A stretch of 64,000 nucleotides of DNA from Aurantiochytrium sp. KH105 (lineage: Eukaryota > Sar > Bigyra > Thraustochytrida > Thraustochytriidae): positions 62,001 through 126,000 of the forward strand of contig BGKB01000144.1 in assembly GCA_003116975.1 (NCBI GenBank), in the 5' to 3' direction. Position numbers and translations under genes: made by a program. Positions 46,412-56,705 of this stretch are shown here, piece by piece. Within the stretch, counting starts at the first letter, position 1; each line of letters starts with the position of its first letter. Below the pieces are notes generated by a model, which worked only from the letters and a program-made list of their open reading frames with translations, was not told the origin of the DNA and ran no database searches.

Positions 46412-49000
46412 ATGCGGGCCGCAGCGAACCTGCAAGCTACTGACATTCCCGACACCACGGGCTCCGGGGGCGGTGAGACCAAGATTGGGATATACAGACG
46501 AATCCGGAATCTTGCCGAGGACTTTATCCCTCCCACTCTTAAAGATCGCCCAACGTGCGCAATGCCTGCGCGCAACGAACCACACGACGCAGACTCCACC
46601 GAAAGTCAAGACTGGTGCTACGTAGAGGCACGCGATGCCGAGCCTGATGGTCTCTCTGAAAAGAAGTTTTCTGCTAATGTTGCTGACCATACGGATGCTT
46701 GCGCTCGCCTCGAGGCAAACTCAGACTACATTAGCTTCTGTGGCGTCTCCGTCTGGTTTCTCGCTGACCTTCAACGACGTATCGAAGAGGGCGACGAGGC
46801 AAGTGGCGTTAGGCTCCTCGTTTGCCAAGAGAACCTCACGCCAACAGTTTGCAAGGGTGACACAATCAAATACATTCGCCATTATCAGGACGACACTTTT
46901 CTCGGGGAGGCAACGCACAATCACGAGCGCGTTTATTTCTCCATGAACAAGGTCCGAGATAAGCCACGACGCGACTGGACGCTCGACGATATTCGTCAGC
47001 AAGTCGTGCTGAGTTACTGCAGAGAAAGCGGGCAACCCTTTCTGGACCTTCTCAACAACTCAGAGCTTGGCGAGCCATTCCGAGGCGCTTACGTTTGTCA
47101 GACGCGCTCATCCTCGTTCGTAGACATCGTCGAGTCTCTTGTGGCATACTGCCGGGGCCACGACCGCACTCTCACGGAACAGTTCGTTTGGCTCGACATC
47201 TTTTGCGTCAATCAAACGCGCCTGAGGAACCAAGACAGTGATGGCAGCAGCAGCAGCATGTGCGAGCGATTCGGTATCGAACGTGACCTTCACTGCAACG
47301 ACGCCCTGCACAAGGCCATTCGTCGCTTCGACGACCGCCTCATCTATCTCAACTCCTGGCGCAGTCCCGCTGCTCTGACTCGTGCTTGGTGTGTGTGGGA
47401 AATGTATGGTATCATCAGCAGTGGTGCCAAAATGCACGTCCTCTTTGCACCTGGAGAGCAAGAAAATTTTCTCGCCACGCTCATGAACAATCTGGAGGAG
47501 ATACCGCTTTACAAGGTTGATGTGCGCAATGCCCGCTGTCGAAATAAGCACGACCTTGTCCGCATTCAAAGCGCCATGGCCGCGCTTGAAGGCGGGATCG
47601 AGCGCGTCAACACGGAGCTCACGCAATATCTGCAGAAACTCCTCTTGGCGTGGACGCAACGTGCCGTAGACGCAAAGCGGCGCAAAGCCCGCGGTCTCCT
47701 TCCCTATCCAATCCACACTTCCAGCGAGCAAACTGCTGGCCATGAGCCCCACCATCATGCTCCCGAGAAGCGGCACGAGCACTTTGAGCCCTGGATCGTC
47801 TTCGACTTCTCCACTTCAACGGACCAAAACGTTCGAGACGACTGCCTCATTAACCTCGCAACCTTGCTCAGCCAATCCGCATGCTTTCTTCATGACCCCG
47901 TGCCACACGTTGCGCTCGAGTATTACGAGGAGGCGCTCATGATCTACGCTTCCCTTTCTACGCCCGACCATGGCCAGTGCGCAGCCATGCACAACAAGAT
48001 CGCCATCGTCATGAGCACACAGGGCAGGAACGACGAAGCAATCGAGCGTCTCCATAAGGCGCTGGATCTCCACCAAGCACTGGCGCAGCGTGGAGAGCAT
48101 CGCCCTCTTGAGGAGGCCACAACGCTTCAAAGTCTCGCCAAACTCAAAGGGCGCATCCATTGCCATGAGGAGGCTGCAAGTTTGTACCGTAAGGTTTACG
48201 AGATCCGTGTGAAGGAACTCGGACAGACGGGCGCACAAGTCGCCTCCCTTTTGGAAATGACAGCCATGACCCACGTCGAGTGTCAAAACTACGAGGAGGC
48301 ACTCCAAGCATGCGAAGAGGCCCTGCGCATCAAAGAAAAAACTTTTGGCGACATGAGCGAACACGTGGCCGCAACGCAAAATCTCATCGCCCGGGTCTAT
48401 GCCAGCTGCGGCGAATATGAACGAGCACTCGAGCATTTCGAAACTTCTCTGCGTATTATTCACGAGACGCATGGGATCACGAGCACGCGCTTTGCATGGA
48501 TTCTCGTCCGCATGGCGCCAGTGCTGCGACGATGTGGCCGTACGCAGGAGGCTTGCTGTCATCTGGAGAATGCGCTTTGGATACAGCAGAATAGCCTTGG
48601 CGATTCTCATCAAGAAACAGCCGGTACACACAACGAGCTGGCCCACACTTTTTTGGATCTGGGCAAGTTGAGTCAGGCCCAGCATCATGCAAATCTCTCT
48701 CTCACTTACCGCCGGGCGAAGTATGGCAACAATGAACCACAAGTCGCCGACTCTCTCGAGATTTGTGCACTGGTGCACGAGGACTTGGGCGAGGTTACGC
48801 AGGCGCTTAGTTTGGCAGAGGAGGGCCTGTACATTCGTCGGCATTGTCTCGGAGTGGAGCACGAAGCCACACAAAAGTCTTTTTTTCTCGTGAATCGCCT
48901 CACGAATCTCACGTGCGAGGGTCTAACAGCTCGAAACCAGAGCGCCGCCGCCCCGTCGCGAGGTCTCTCGGCTCTACGCTGGAGACTTACTCCTCGATAG
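46412..49000 (+). CDS. HET/TIR-like domain protein with kinesin-light-chain-type TPR repeats
   Basis: 862 aa from the ATG at 46412 (GTCGCCATGC context). An in-frame ATG at 46202 would add 70 low-complexity residues but sits in a palindromic repeat. Residues about 239-355 hold FVWLDIFCVNQ, then RLIYLNSWRSPAALTRAWCVWEM and MHVLFAP. This is the layout of HET-like domains, a fold related to TIR, where WIDxxCINQ is the fungal hallmark. Residues about 480-840 contain about eight repeats of around 42 aa with the TPR pattern (for example YEEALQACEEALRIKEKTFG and YERALEHFETSLRIIHETHG), as in kinesin light chain and NLR-like proteins. There is no NTPase domain. An immune-like or stress-signalling sensor is inferred from HET/TIR proteins in other lineages; function is unproven. 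Confidence 0.82.
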   Translation: MRAAANLQATDIPDTTGSGGGETKIGIYRRIRNLAEDFIPPTLKDRPTCAMPARNEPHDADSTESQDWCYVEARDAEPDGLSEKKFSANVADHTDACARLEANSDYISFCGVSVWFLADLQRRIEEGDEASGVRLLVCQENLTPTVCKGDTIKYIRHYQDDTFLGEATHNHERVYFSMNKVRDKPRRDWTLDDIRQQVVLSYCRESGQPFLDLLNNSELGEPFRGAYVCQTRSSSFVDIVESLVAYCRGHDRTLTEQFVWLDIFCVNQTRLRNQDSDGSSSSMCERFGIERDLHCNDALHKAIRRFDDRLIYLNSWRSPAALTRAWCVWEMYGIISSGAKMHVLFAPGEQENFLATLMNNLEEIPLYKVDVRNARCRNKHDLVRIQSAMAALEGGIERVNTELTQYLQKLLLAWTQRAVDAKRRKARGLLPYPIHTSSEQTAGHEPHHHAPEKRHEHFEPWIVFDFSTSTDQNVRDDCLINLATLLSQSACFLHDPVPHVALEYYEEALMIYASLSTPDHGQCAAMHNKIAIVMSTQGRNDEAIERLHKALDLHQALAQRGEHRPLEEATTLQSLAKLKGRIHCHEEAASLYRKVYEIRVKELGQTGAQVASLLEMTAMTHVECQNYEEALQACEEALRIKEKTFGDMSEHVAATQNLIARVYASCGEYERALEHFETSLRIIHETHGITSTRFAWILVRMAPVLRRCGRTQEACCHLENALWIQQNSLGDSHQETAGTHNELAHTFLDLGKLSQAQHHANLSLTYRRAKYGNNEPQVADSLEICALVHEDLGEVTQALSLAEEGLYIRRHCLGVEHEATQKSFFLVNRLTNLTCEGLTARNQSAAAPSRGLSALRWRLTPR

Positions 49001-49142
49001 ATAGTAGGCTTGAGCTTGCGACTGTATTTTGACGTCGCGACTGCACGTGCAAAAAGAAATTGTCCGAGTCAGGGAAGTTGCGCCCGCCCTTGGGAGAAAA
49101 GGCGCGGTCGCCTGTGAACGCATGCGCTAGGGGACTCTCGAT

Positions 49143-50549
49143 CTATATGACAAATGCCGCGTCCGATTGCGCGAACGCATCGGGACAGAGACTTGGTGCT
49201 GCGTCAATATCGGCCGCAGGACGCAAGATACATGTGCACAATAGGACAGCATAGTCGATCAGTATAATAAACATGGCCATGATACCAGCGCAGGGTCCAA
49301 CCTTGAGTGAGTTGACAAGTCGAGCCTCCAGCGTCGGAGGCTCGCGCTCCTTGATTTTATCGTACACGCGTGAGACACGTTCAGCCACGTCTGGCCACGT
49401 GTACATGTCCTTGACACGCTCATGAAAACGCTGAGGGTCCAGGCGCGAGAGCTTGTTCTGGAGGATGGCGTCTTCGATACAGGCGACGAGTGCCTGAGCC
49501 GACGGCTCAGATGCAAAGGTGATCATATCAGGTGGTAGCACCTCGGGTATTCCTCCCACACGCGTGCTGATGACAAGTAGGCCGCAGCATGCTGCCTCTA
49601 ATATGGCCATGCAAAAGGACTCGGTGAGAGAGCAATTGAGAAAAATCGATCCACGGCACAGCACATCCCGCACTTGGGCGTGCGGGACGCTGCCGAGGAG
49701 CTCAACTCGATCGTGAAGCTGATTGCGCTCCCGCATTTCGTCCAGAAGAAGTCGTTTTTCCCCGTCGCCGCCAACGATAAAATGAACTTGCGGAAAGCGA
49801 GCACAAACCAAAGGAATCACCTGAGCCACCAGATCGGTCCCTTTGCGATACGCGAGACGGTTAACTACGACAATGTTTATTCGCGGCGCCGGGTCCCGTA
49901 GCGAAGGATCTGGTCGAAAACTGGCTGCATCGACGGCATTCGGAATCGTCGAGACCGCGTCCGCGAAAACCTTTGCCCGCACGACCATATTTTCCCTGCA
50001 TGTGTGCGAGACGCCAATGCAATGATCAATACTGCTAAGGGTGAAAGAGATGACTTTGTTCAGATGCAGACTGGCCGTGTCGAAAATGTTAAAGAGTGAA
50101 TGCGATGTGAAGCAGGTCCGTAGTCCAAGTGTTTGCGCGTGAAAAAGCGCTTCGTGCATGAGCGCCGAGGAGTCCTGGTGCCCGTGAACAATTTCGATGC
50201 CCTCGCGCAACACAATCTCCCGAAAGAGAGGGAGCAGCGGGAAAAACGTTGGCAAAGTGCAGTTTTGAAACATAGGAAGCCACGGAATATAGTACACCTT
50301 GAGGCCGTTTGTCATGTAACGCACGCCTTTGCGGTCTCCCCAGCCGTGCGTGAGCACGACGACCTTGTGACCCTTGCGTAAAAGGCACTGCGAGAGGCTC
50401 CAGATATGCATCTCGACGCCTCCAAGGTTGGGCCAGAAAAAGTCGCAGACCATGAGCACGCAGTGTCGCTTTCGAGCCGTCTTGTTCTGTCCATCCTCGC
50501 CGCGGCGATCCTCTCGGCTACGCGCACTTGCTGCGCCGTTTGCCTGCAT
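49143..50549 (-). CDS. PIGA: PIG-A: GlcNAc-PI synthase catalytic subunit
   Basis: 468 aa from the ATG at 50549 (MQANGAASARSR). The frame extends 44 codons upstream through leader-like sequence, and a third candidate start lies near MVCDFFWPN. GT-B fold of family GT4: VCDFFWPNLGGVEMHIW (N-terminal glycine loop), GHQDSSALMHEAL, TSHSLF, VNRLAYRKGTDL, GGDGEKRLLL, and the E-x7-E region TESFCMAILEAACCG before TRVGGIPEVLP. All fit PIG-A/Gpi3. A C-terminal hydrophobic helix (about 413-440, GIMAMFIILIDYAVLLC) anchors it to the ER. It transfers GlcNAc from UDP-GlcNAc to phosphatidylinositol, the first step of GPI-anchor synthesis, working with PIG-C, H, P and Q, none of which is in the window. Confidence 0.92.
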   Translation of the reverse strand: MQANGAASARSREDRRGEDGQNKTARKRHCVLMVCDFFWPNLGGVEMHIWSLSQCLLRKGHKVVVLTHGWGDRKGVRYMTNGLKVYYIPWLPMFQNCTLPTFFPLLPLFREIVLREGIEIVHGHQDSSALMHEALFHAQTLGLRTCFTSHSLFNIFDTASLHLNKVISFTLSSIDHCIGVSHTCRENMVVRAKVFADAVSTIPNAVDAASFRPDPSLRDPAPRINIVVVNRLAYRKGTDLVAQVIPLVCARFPQVHFIVGGDGEKRLLLDEMRERNQLHDRVELLGSVPHAQVRDVLCRGSIFLNCSLTESFCMAILEAACCGLLVISTRVGGIPEVLPPDMITFASEPSAQALVACIEDAILQNKLSRLDPQRFHERVKDMYTWPDVAERVSRVYDKIKEREPPTLEARLVNSLKVGPCAGIMAMFIILIDYAVLLCTCILRPAADIDAAPSLCPDAFAQSDAAFVI

Positions 50550-50857
50550 CGTTCTGGTCGCAGCACTTTCTTGGCGAGAGGCAAGCACGCTCTTGAACGA
50601 TTGACAACGTGGTGCATGCATGCATGGAGGCGAAGAAGAAGGGCGAGCCGAGCTGGAAAAAAAAAAAAGTAAAAAATCCAAAAATAAAAACGTTTTTATT
50701 TTCTTCCTCCCTTTCTCTTTTGTTCGCCGACTGCGCGAAATTCACAATCACGCCACCACAATCTCTTTTTGTCAGTGTATGAAATGTATAAAATAATAAG
50801 ACTTGGCCCCGGTACAACGAGGTACGACATCGCGTAAGGTTTACTTACAGTCTCCTC
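50550..50857. other. PIG-A leader and 3' end of the acyltransferase gene
   Basis: About 310 bp with an A12 run near 50657-50668 and AT-rich DNA. The upstream part of the PIG-A frame runs through here. No other gene seen. Confidence 0.5.
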
Positions 50858-52720
50858 CTACTCGTCTTTCTTCAAAGACTGTTGCTTTGCGTCCGCCGGG
50901 ACCGAGTTGAGCTCGCGACCATCCAGATGAGCGTCAGCAAATCGAGAAGATGAGCTCCGGCGCATGAGGAATGGAAAGAAGGACTTCTTCTTATCGCGTG
51001 AAGAGGCCCTGGATTCCATCGAGGACAACGCCGTAGCGACCACTTCCGAGTCTCTGGCAACAAGAGATTGAAACTCTTCGAGTGTAATGCGCAACTCGCC
51101 GTCGGTGGCAGTCTCGGACGCCTCTTCCCCGGCCGCGCTTAGACTGCGGCGTCTGCGGACAGCAGAGATAAGATCACGAAGCTCCTGACGAGAATCCTTG
51201 GTAAAGCGCTGCGAATTCGAGCTCTCCGTCGCGAGGCTCCACAGTCTCCATAGTTCAGACTCGGACACCAGGCCGTCCCCATCCTGGTCGTAAAGCTCAA
51301 ACGCAAAGCGAATCTTATCCTTGGAAGAAGAAAAGGGATGCACGGTGGCCATGCCCGTGAGCAGCTCCCGAAAGTCAATCATTCCAGACATGTCGCGGTC
51401 AAAAAACTGAAAAAGACGGCGAGCTTGATCGCTTTCCGGGTCAAAGCCAACGGCACGGGCAAATTCGGGAAGGTCAACAAAGCCGTCTCCATCGGTATCG
51501 GCCTCGACAAATCGCTCGAGGATGACCTTGGCATCTTTCAGCGCGAGGGCCTGCGCTCGCTGCGCTGGGTCAAAGAGATCTTTGATTTGTTTGAGCTCGA
51601 GACCTCCGAGGTCAATCTTATCTTCCGGCTTGGCAACGTGGAAAAGACGCGGTTTGTGTCGCTTCTCCTCAATGTTGAGCGCGCTACGGTACAGCATGGC
51701 ATCCTCGAAACAGTGCTCCGTGGTGTCAGCGTGAATATCAGCGGCAATCTCGTTCCGCACATTGTCAGCAAAAAGCGTAGCGTTCTCGCGCTCTTCCTTG
51801 GACGGCATGTGAAGCGGAAGGAAGCGAACGCGAGCGTGAAGAGTAAACTGACAAAAGTGACGTAGAAAGTAGTAATCGTACTTGCGGCAGACGATATAAG
51901 CCGGGTTAAAGTGCTTCCAGCGATAGTACAGACTCACAGGCTGTACCGGACACCCTGGCGTGAAGGCTCCCCGCTGGAACATGGTGATGACATCCTGGTT
52001 AGCCGTGGTCCCCTGGGGGAAGACGAGAATCGGGGGGAACCGCTTGTCCGGGTCAGTCTCGTGCATGCGCGAATCGGCAAAGCGCTTGATGGTTTCGACA
52101 GCGCGCTTCTTGTCCTCAGCTGAGTCGCGCTGGACAGGAATTACTTGCAAGCCACGGAAAAGGGTGCCGACAATAGGAACCTTGAAGGCCTCTGCCTTGG
52201 ACAGCGCGCTTGGGAGCAAGAGCCAGTACATGAGGAGCAGGTCGGCGAGCCCGACATGATTCGGGGTGAAGAGACAGGCCTCAGGAGATGGCGAACCGAT
52301 GACTTCGATGTGGTAAAAGCCAAACACGAAGAGAGCAGCACGGCTCAGGCCAGAAACGGGTTTGAGCGCGAGGCGCCGCCATCGCGGCATTGGCGCTGTA
52401 TACACTCCAACGTCGCGATCGAGTCCCAATGTGGCAACGCGGGCACAAAGATACGCGAGCAGGACCAGAAGAAAGACCAGAAGAGCCCGCACAATGGCGA
52501 TCCCGGAGCAGACGAAGAAGACCATTTTGAGGAATTCGTAGACTGTCACGGGCGCGTTGTACCCGAACGGGTTCGCAGAGATGAGGTGGCGATTGCCCAT
52601 GCCGGCGCTGCCCTGGCTCCCTGCCCCGCTGCTCCCGTGGCTCGTCAAGCTCGTGCTGCTGCTCACGCTACTGCTCCGCCTGCCGCTCGAGGTCCGCGCC
52701 TCCGCCTCGTTGGGCCTCAT
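50858..52720 (-). CDS. LPCAT-type lysophospholipid acyltransferase with EF hands
   Basis: 620 aa from the ATG at 52720 (MRPNEAEARTSSG); 49 upstream codons are leader-like. A hydrophobic segment (about 64-92) anchors it in the ER membrane. The PlsC acyltransferase domain has motif I NHVGLAD (154-160, an H-x4-D), the ligand motif IPVQRDS and FPQGTTAN (234-241). Three EF-hand loops follow at about 408-419, 441-452 and 478-489 (DTDGDGFVDLPE, DRDMSGMIDFRE, DQDGDGLVSESE); the first and third look Ca2+-competent. This is the layout of LPCAT1/2 (AGPAT9-11), which reacylate lysophosphatidylcholine or make PAF in the Lands cycle. The tail is Ser/Arg-rich and ends in Lys/Asp/Glu without a KKxx signal. 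Relevant to membrane lipid remodelling; acyl preference is unknown. Confidence 0.9.
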   Translation of the reverse strand: MRPNEAEARTSSGRRSSSVSSSTSLTSHGSSGAGSQGSAGMGNRHLISANPFGYNAPVTVYEFLKMVFFVCSGIAIVRALLVFLLVLLAYLCARVATLGLDRDVGVYTAPMPRWRRLALKPVSGLSRAALFVFGFYHIEVIGSPSPEACLFTPNHVGLADLLLMYWLLLPSALSKAEAFKVPIVGTLFRGLQVIPVQRDSAEDKKRAVETIKRFADSRMHETDPDKRFPPILVFPQGTTANQDVITMFQRGAFTPGCPVQPVSLYYRWKHFNPAYIVCRKYDYYFLRHFCQFTLHARVRFLPLHMPSKEERENATLFADNVRNEIAADIHADTTEHCFEDAMLYRSALNIEEKRHKPRLFHVAKPEDKIDLGGLELKQIKDLFDPAQRAQALALKDAKVILERFVEADTDGDGFVDLPEFARAVGFDPESDQARRLFQFFDRDMSGMIDFRELLTGMATVHPFSSSKDKIRFAFELYDQDGDGLVSESELWRLWSLATESSNSQRFTKDSRQELRDLISAVRRRRSLSAAGEEASETATDGELRITLEEFQSLVARDSEVVATALSSMESRASSRDKKKSFFPFLMRRSSSSRFADAHLDGRELNSVPADAKQQSLKKDE

Positions 52721-53726
52721 CTTCACTTGGGCGAGATTGTGGACTCTCTCTCTCGCCCTCTGTATCAGTCCTGGCGGGTCCGACGAAGAGCGAGCGAGCG
52801 ACAAGAGCGAGTCCAAGCGACGCCGCGAGGTACCGGAGGCCAGCGGTCTTGCTCCAGGCCAGATCACTCCCTACAGGTCGCCACCTTAACTTGCGCGCAA
52901 GACAAGATGAGTGAAGGCAGCAAGAATTGGTTTTGATTCCTTCCCCCTTTATTTCGCTCGCTTTCGCCTTCGCTTTCGCTTTCGCGTTTCATTCATTTCA
53001 TTCCTCATTCTTCATTCTCAGACTCACTCTGAAAGTTCGTTCCTTCGATATTTCCATTTGTGCATTCTTTCATTGCTCTTTTGCCGCTGCCAGGGAACAG
53101 CAAACACCTTGATGGTTACGGTATGGCTGCTAGCCCCCGGGCAACTCAAAGTCCAAGCCTCGCCAACAGTATGGGCAGGCGTCGGGCGGGTGTAACTCGT
53201 CTCGAGACAGCGATGAAGCATTTTGTAGTTCTTGCGTCTGCCAAATCAGAGCAGGATGAGCCTCGCTGGCTGGGGAGAGCAATCATCAAGAAGGCGATGC
53301 AAACGACAGAAAAAAGGAAGTTCTTTTTGACGCAGAGCGATCAGCGGCAGCAAGGCTCAGTTCTGAAAGGGGAATCACTTGGCTGCCAGTGGTTGAGCTG
53401 GATGGCTGGGGGCCCTCGCCTACTCGCCAACGATCGATGACCTAATGTGGCGGTACGTTGCGTTCGCCGTCGGAGCGTGCAAAAGCAAGTCTCTGAAATG
53501 GGATCAGTGATTCATAGAAAACACACAGTAGTGACAGAGAATGCACTAAATGACGCTAACCTTAGGTATGATGCAAGATTTGTACAACGCCAATGGACGA
53601 AAATTACAAAGGGCTCGCGGCATGTGGCTGGCGGCATGTGGCTGGCGGCATGTGGCATTGGCTGGCGGCGTATGATATAACATATTTATAAGGAAGAAAA
53701 AAGACACGAAGCGCAGAACGGACGGG
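52721..53726. other. Leader of the acyltransferase gene and 3' flank of the transposase-like gene
   Basis: About 1 kb. Contains CTTTCG-type repeats (52961-52985) and GGCATGTGGCTGGC repeats (53619-53660). Small plus frames near 53060-53680 have no family features. I could not see terminal inverted repeats for the neighbouring transposase-like gene. Confidence 0.45.
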
Positions 53727-55646
53727 TCATGCGACGAGGGCGTCGTAGGTCTTGGCCATGTCGAGGACTCCCTCAAGAGCAATAATGTCCTTAATGACGT
53801 CTGCCATCCGGACGAGGTATGCAGGCGCATAGGGCAACAGTGTGCTCTCCAAATCCCGAAGCGTGCTCGCCAAGAGGGCCTCCAAAAGAGTTGCATTTGG
53901 GTCTTGACCTGCAAAAAAGGCCCCGCTCAAGACAGAATCTGCGCTGATATTTTGCAGCGTCTCGTTGACTCGATCCCGCAGAGCGCGATTAAAAAATTCA
54001 CAAAGATTGAGCGTCGGTGAGTTGGGCGCCATTTGGATGAGACGCACGCGGTTGTTACTTGGCGCAAGCGCAGCAGAGAGCTCCTCAAAGGCGGGAATCT
54101 CTTTGATGCTTTCGTGATCGTGCACGTGCCGAATGTACTCGAAAGGGCAGTCCGCAATAAGATAGACATCCTTGCCGCGGAATTCGTCGATGCGAACCAA
54201 AAGATTCTTGAGCGTTTGCTGCACAAAGCGCTTGAAGTCTTCCTCGTTGTGTGCCACCCCTCGCTTCGAGTCCGTCGCGGCGTTCCCGGTCGTACCCTCC
54301 TCGGCGCTGAACTGCTGGGCGTGAATGCGCCAGCCAAGCAGGCCCATGTTGGCTTGGAAGGCCATGGACACCTGAAGACCTTGATTGATGGACCCGCTCT
54401 GGGGCCCAGGGGGGCGTTTCATGCGCAAATGAAAAGGGACTTCGTCCAAAAAGATCAAGATCGAATTTGGATCCTCGAGCGCTGTGAGCAAATCGCGAGC
54501 GAAATGCAGACGGTTTGCGCAGTTCTCGTTGTCATTCACGGCCTCTGCGCTGTCCAGCACGTACTTGCGCGAGAGCACGAGCCCGTCGAACCAGTGGCGA
54601 ATGGTTTCGTCTGATTCAATGTGGCGCGCTTCGTATGTTTCCCTGATCTGTGGCAGTCCAAAGTACCTCTCAATGGTGCCCTTGCTGATGGGACGATTCA
54701 TCTTGTCCTCCTCGTTCTCGAGCTTGACGCCGAAATCGATGCACGAGCGGCGAAAGACCTCAAGGTTGATGAGTTCGCGCAGCTGGGCGTGCGTAAGCAG
54801 AGCGTCGAGATGCACCCACTCGGTGAGAAACTTGATGAGCTCGGCCGAGTTTTTGGAGTTCTTTCCTGCGTGCCGGTACCGATCGTGACGGTGATCCCGA
54901 AACGCCTCTCGGCCATGCTCCTTGAAAAGGGCGACCACGCGGTCTGCTGTTCGCGCTGGCATGCCCATGAGCTGCGCGACTTCCAGACGAGCGGGTCTTC
55001 CGCCCTCGTTGTCGGCGCGCACGATGAGTTCCTTTTCAAACTCCGAGTACGTGCGTCGCGTGACGCGTTTCTTGGCGCGTCCAGACGTCGGGGCAGGTGA
55101 GGGCGAGTCGTCGACGCTGTCCCAGCTGCCAACAAGGTCGGCGGCCTTTTCGGCAAAGTCGTCAAAAAAGTCTGCATCGGATGGCAGGGCTTCCTCGTTC
55201 TGCCCAAGGCCGAAATCGCCGTGCATCTTGAAATCCTCGTTTTCATGGTCCCATTTATCGACGCCGCTTCGCTCATTTTCGCTAGATTTCCTACAGCCGC
55301 TCCCTGTCAAGCGGCCCAGGCTGCTATCTTGCGAAGGGCTGCTGCTGCTGCAGCTGCCGCTGCTGCTTTCGTTGCTGCCGCTGTTGCTACGGCTCCGGTT
55401 CCTTCTTCCAAGATTGTTTTTGACACGCGTTCTGCTGTTGCTGCTACTGCTGCTGCTGCTGCTGCTGTTGCTGCTGCTGTTGCTGCTGCAGCTGTTGCTG
55501 CTATTGCTGCTCTTGCCCATTCTGGATGAGTTACCGTCACCATGAGCTGCGAACTGGGTCTGCGCGCCGGCCCCCATCATCATCAAGGGTACCGGCGGAG
55601 GAGGTCCTCCAACCATGGTGACATTTTCCTCGTCCATGGCCGGCAT
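53727..55646 (-). CDS. Tc1/mariner-IS630-type DDE transposase-like protein
   Basis: 639 aa. Residues 1-190 are low complexity, with long Ser/Asn runs encoded by CTG-type repeats (55330-55510) and an acidic patch. Residues about 195-250 form a helix-turn-helix region (RPARLEVAQLMGMPARTADRVV) like the winged-helix domain of IS630/Tc1 transposases. The RNase-H-type core shows all three acidic residues: D401 (IFLDEVPF), D499 (YLIADCPFEYI) and E550 (NSPTLNLCEFFNRALRD). The last resembles the PxLNPIE-x-F/W box of the superfamily, with Cys for Ile. The second-to-third spacing is 50 residues, longer than the usual 34. It could be a transposase or a domesticated host gene. A long host-like N-terminus and no evident terminal repeats favour domestication; this is inference. 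Confidence 0.75.
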   Translation of the reverse strand: MPAMDEENVTMVGGPPPPVPLMMMGAGAQTQFAAHGDGNSSRMGKSSNSSNSCSSNSSSNSSSSSSSSSNSRTRVKNNLGRRNRSRSNSGSNESSSGSCSSSSPSQDSSLGRLTGSGCRKSSENERSGVDKWDHENEDFKMHGDFGLGQNEEALPSDADFFDDFAEKAADLVGSWDSVDDSPSPAPTSGRAKKRVTRRTYSEFEKELIVRADNEGGRPARLEVAQLMGMPARTADRVVALFKEHGREAFRDHRHDRYRHAGKNSKNSAELIKFLTEWVHLDALLTHAQLRELINLEVFRRSCIDFGVKLENEEDKMNRPISKGTIERYFGLPQIRETYEARHIESDETIRHWFDGLVLSRKYVLDSAEAVNDNENCANRLHFARDLLTALEDPNSILIFLDEVPFHLRMKRPPGPQSGSINQGLQVSMAFQANMGLLGWRIHAQQFSAEEGTTGNAATDSKRGVAHNEEDFKRFVQQTLKNLLVRIDEFRGKDVYLIADCPFEYIRHVHDHESIKEIPAFEELSAALAPSNNRVRLIQMAPNSPTLNLCEFFNRALRDRVNETLQNISADSVLSGAFFAGQDPNATLLEALLASTLRDLESTLLPYAPAYLVRMADVIKDIIALEGVLDMAKTYDALVA

Positions 55647-56705
55647 TTTGAAGTTGCTTTGCTGCGATAACCTTTTGCGGCTTTATTCTGCGTTTGCTCG
55701 CTTCGCTTGCGTCGCCTCGCCGCGCTGCGCCTTCTTCTCTCGCGCCGTCTTTTGACGGTGACGAGGAGCAGACCGACGTGCCTCCTTCCTGCCCTGGTTC
55801 GCGTCCGCGGTTGCCCAATTGCGCGCGTGAGCCTTTCTTTGCGGCTCGCACGGGACAGACAGGCGCCGGCGCGAGGTCTGAGCGTCTGCGTCTGGGGTAG
55901 GGTCTGCGCCTGCGCCTGCGCCTGCGCCTACCTGCGCGCGCTAGAGCTGCCGCGCGTGTCGGAGCTGCCGCGCGCGGAGTCTTCTGGAGCTTGCGCTTTC
56001 GCTTTCGCTTTCGCTTTTGCTTTCGCTTTGACTGTGATTGTGAGATAGTTTGGTTGTTTGCTGGCTCGTCAAAGTGCCAGTGGTCATTGAGAACTACAAA
56101 GAAGAAAAAGAGAAGCGTCCCTGGCGCCGTTACCCACGGTTTCCTCATATTGGTATTCACCATGGGGGTTACGGATCGGTTACTCTCGTGCTGCCAGCGG
56201 CAGCCCACTCAAAGCCCTGGCGCAACTTGCGGGCGATGCAGTCAGTGATGGCTAGCCTGCGCTCGCGGCAGCGGCGGCCAATTGAGGGCGGCTGCTGCCA
56301 GCTGCCATTGCTTGCCGGACCATGTTTTCCCCCTTTCGTTGGGGCGGGCGTCTCTCTGCTTTCCGGATTCTCCCGAAGCCAGGGCAGCCTGCGCAACGCA
56401 ATTTGCCGCCGGGCAATCGAGGCAAGCAGGAGAGGAGAACTTGGTCTGCGAAAGAAGAAAAGCCACAAAGAAGGAGAGCAGGCTTGGCGCCAGAGCTACA
56501 AAGCACGCTGCAGACGACGCACGCTCGAAGCCACCGCGCCTGCCTGCCTGTCTGCTGAGCAAGCGCGAGGGCTTTGGCGGAGAAGAGACGCACGCGAGCG
56601 GTGAGAAGCGAAGAGGGAAGGGAAAAGGGGCGGGGACGGGAGAAGGAGGAAAGGCTGGAAAATAGATAGTCTCGTTGCGCCTGCTCGTTCGCTCGCGTGG
56701 CAAAG
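55647..56705. other. Divergent spacer
   Basis: About 1.05 kb between the transposase-like gene and NAD synthetase. Holds CTGCGC repeats (55895-55935) and CTTTCG-type repeats (55990-56030). Small frames on either strand overlap and do not resemble proteins. No gene called. Confidence 0.5.
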
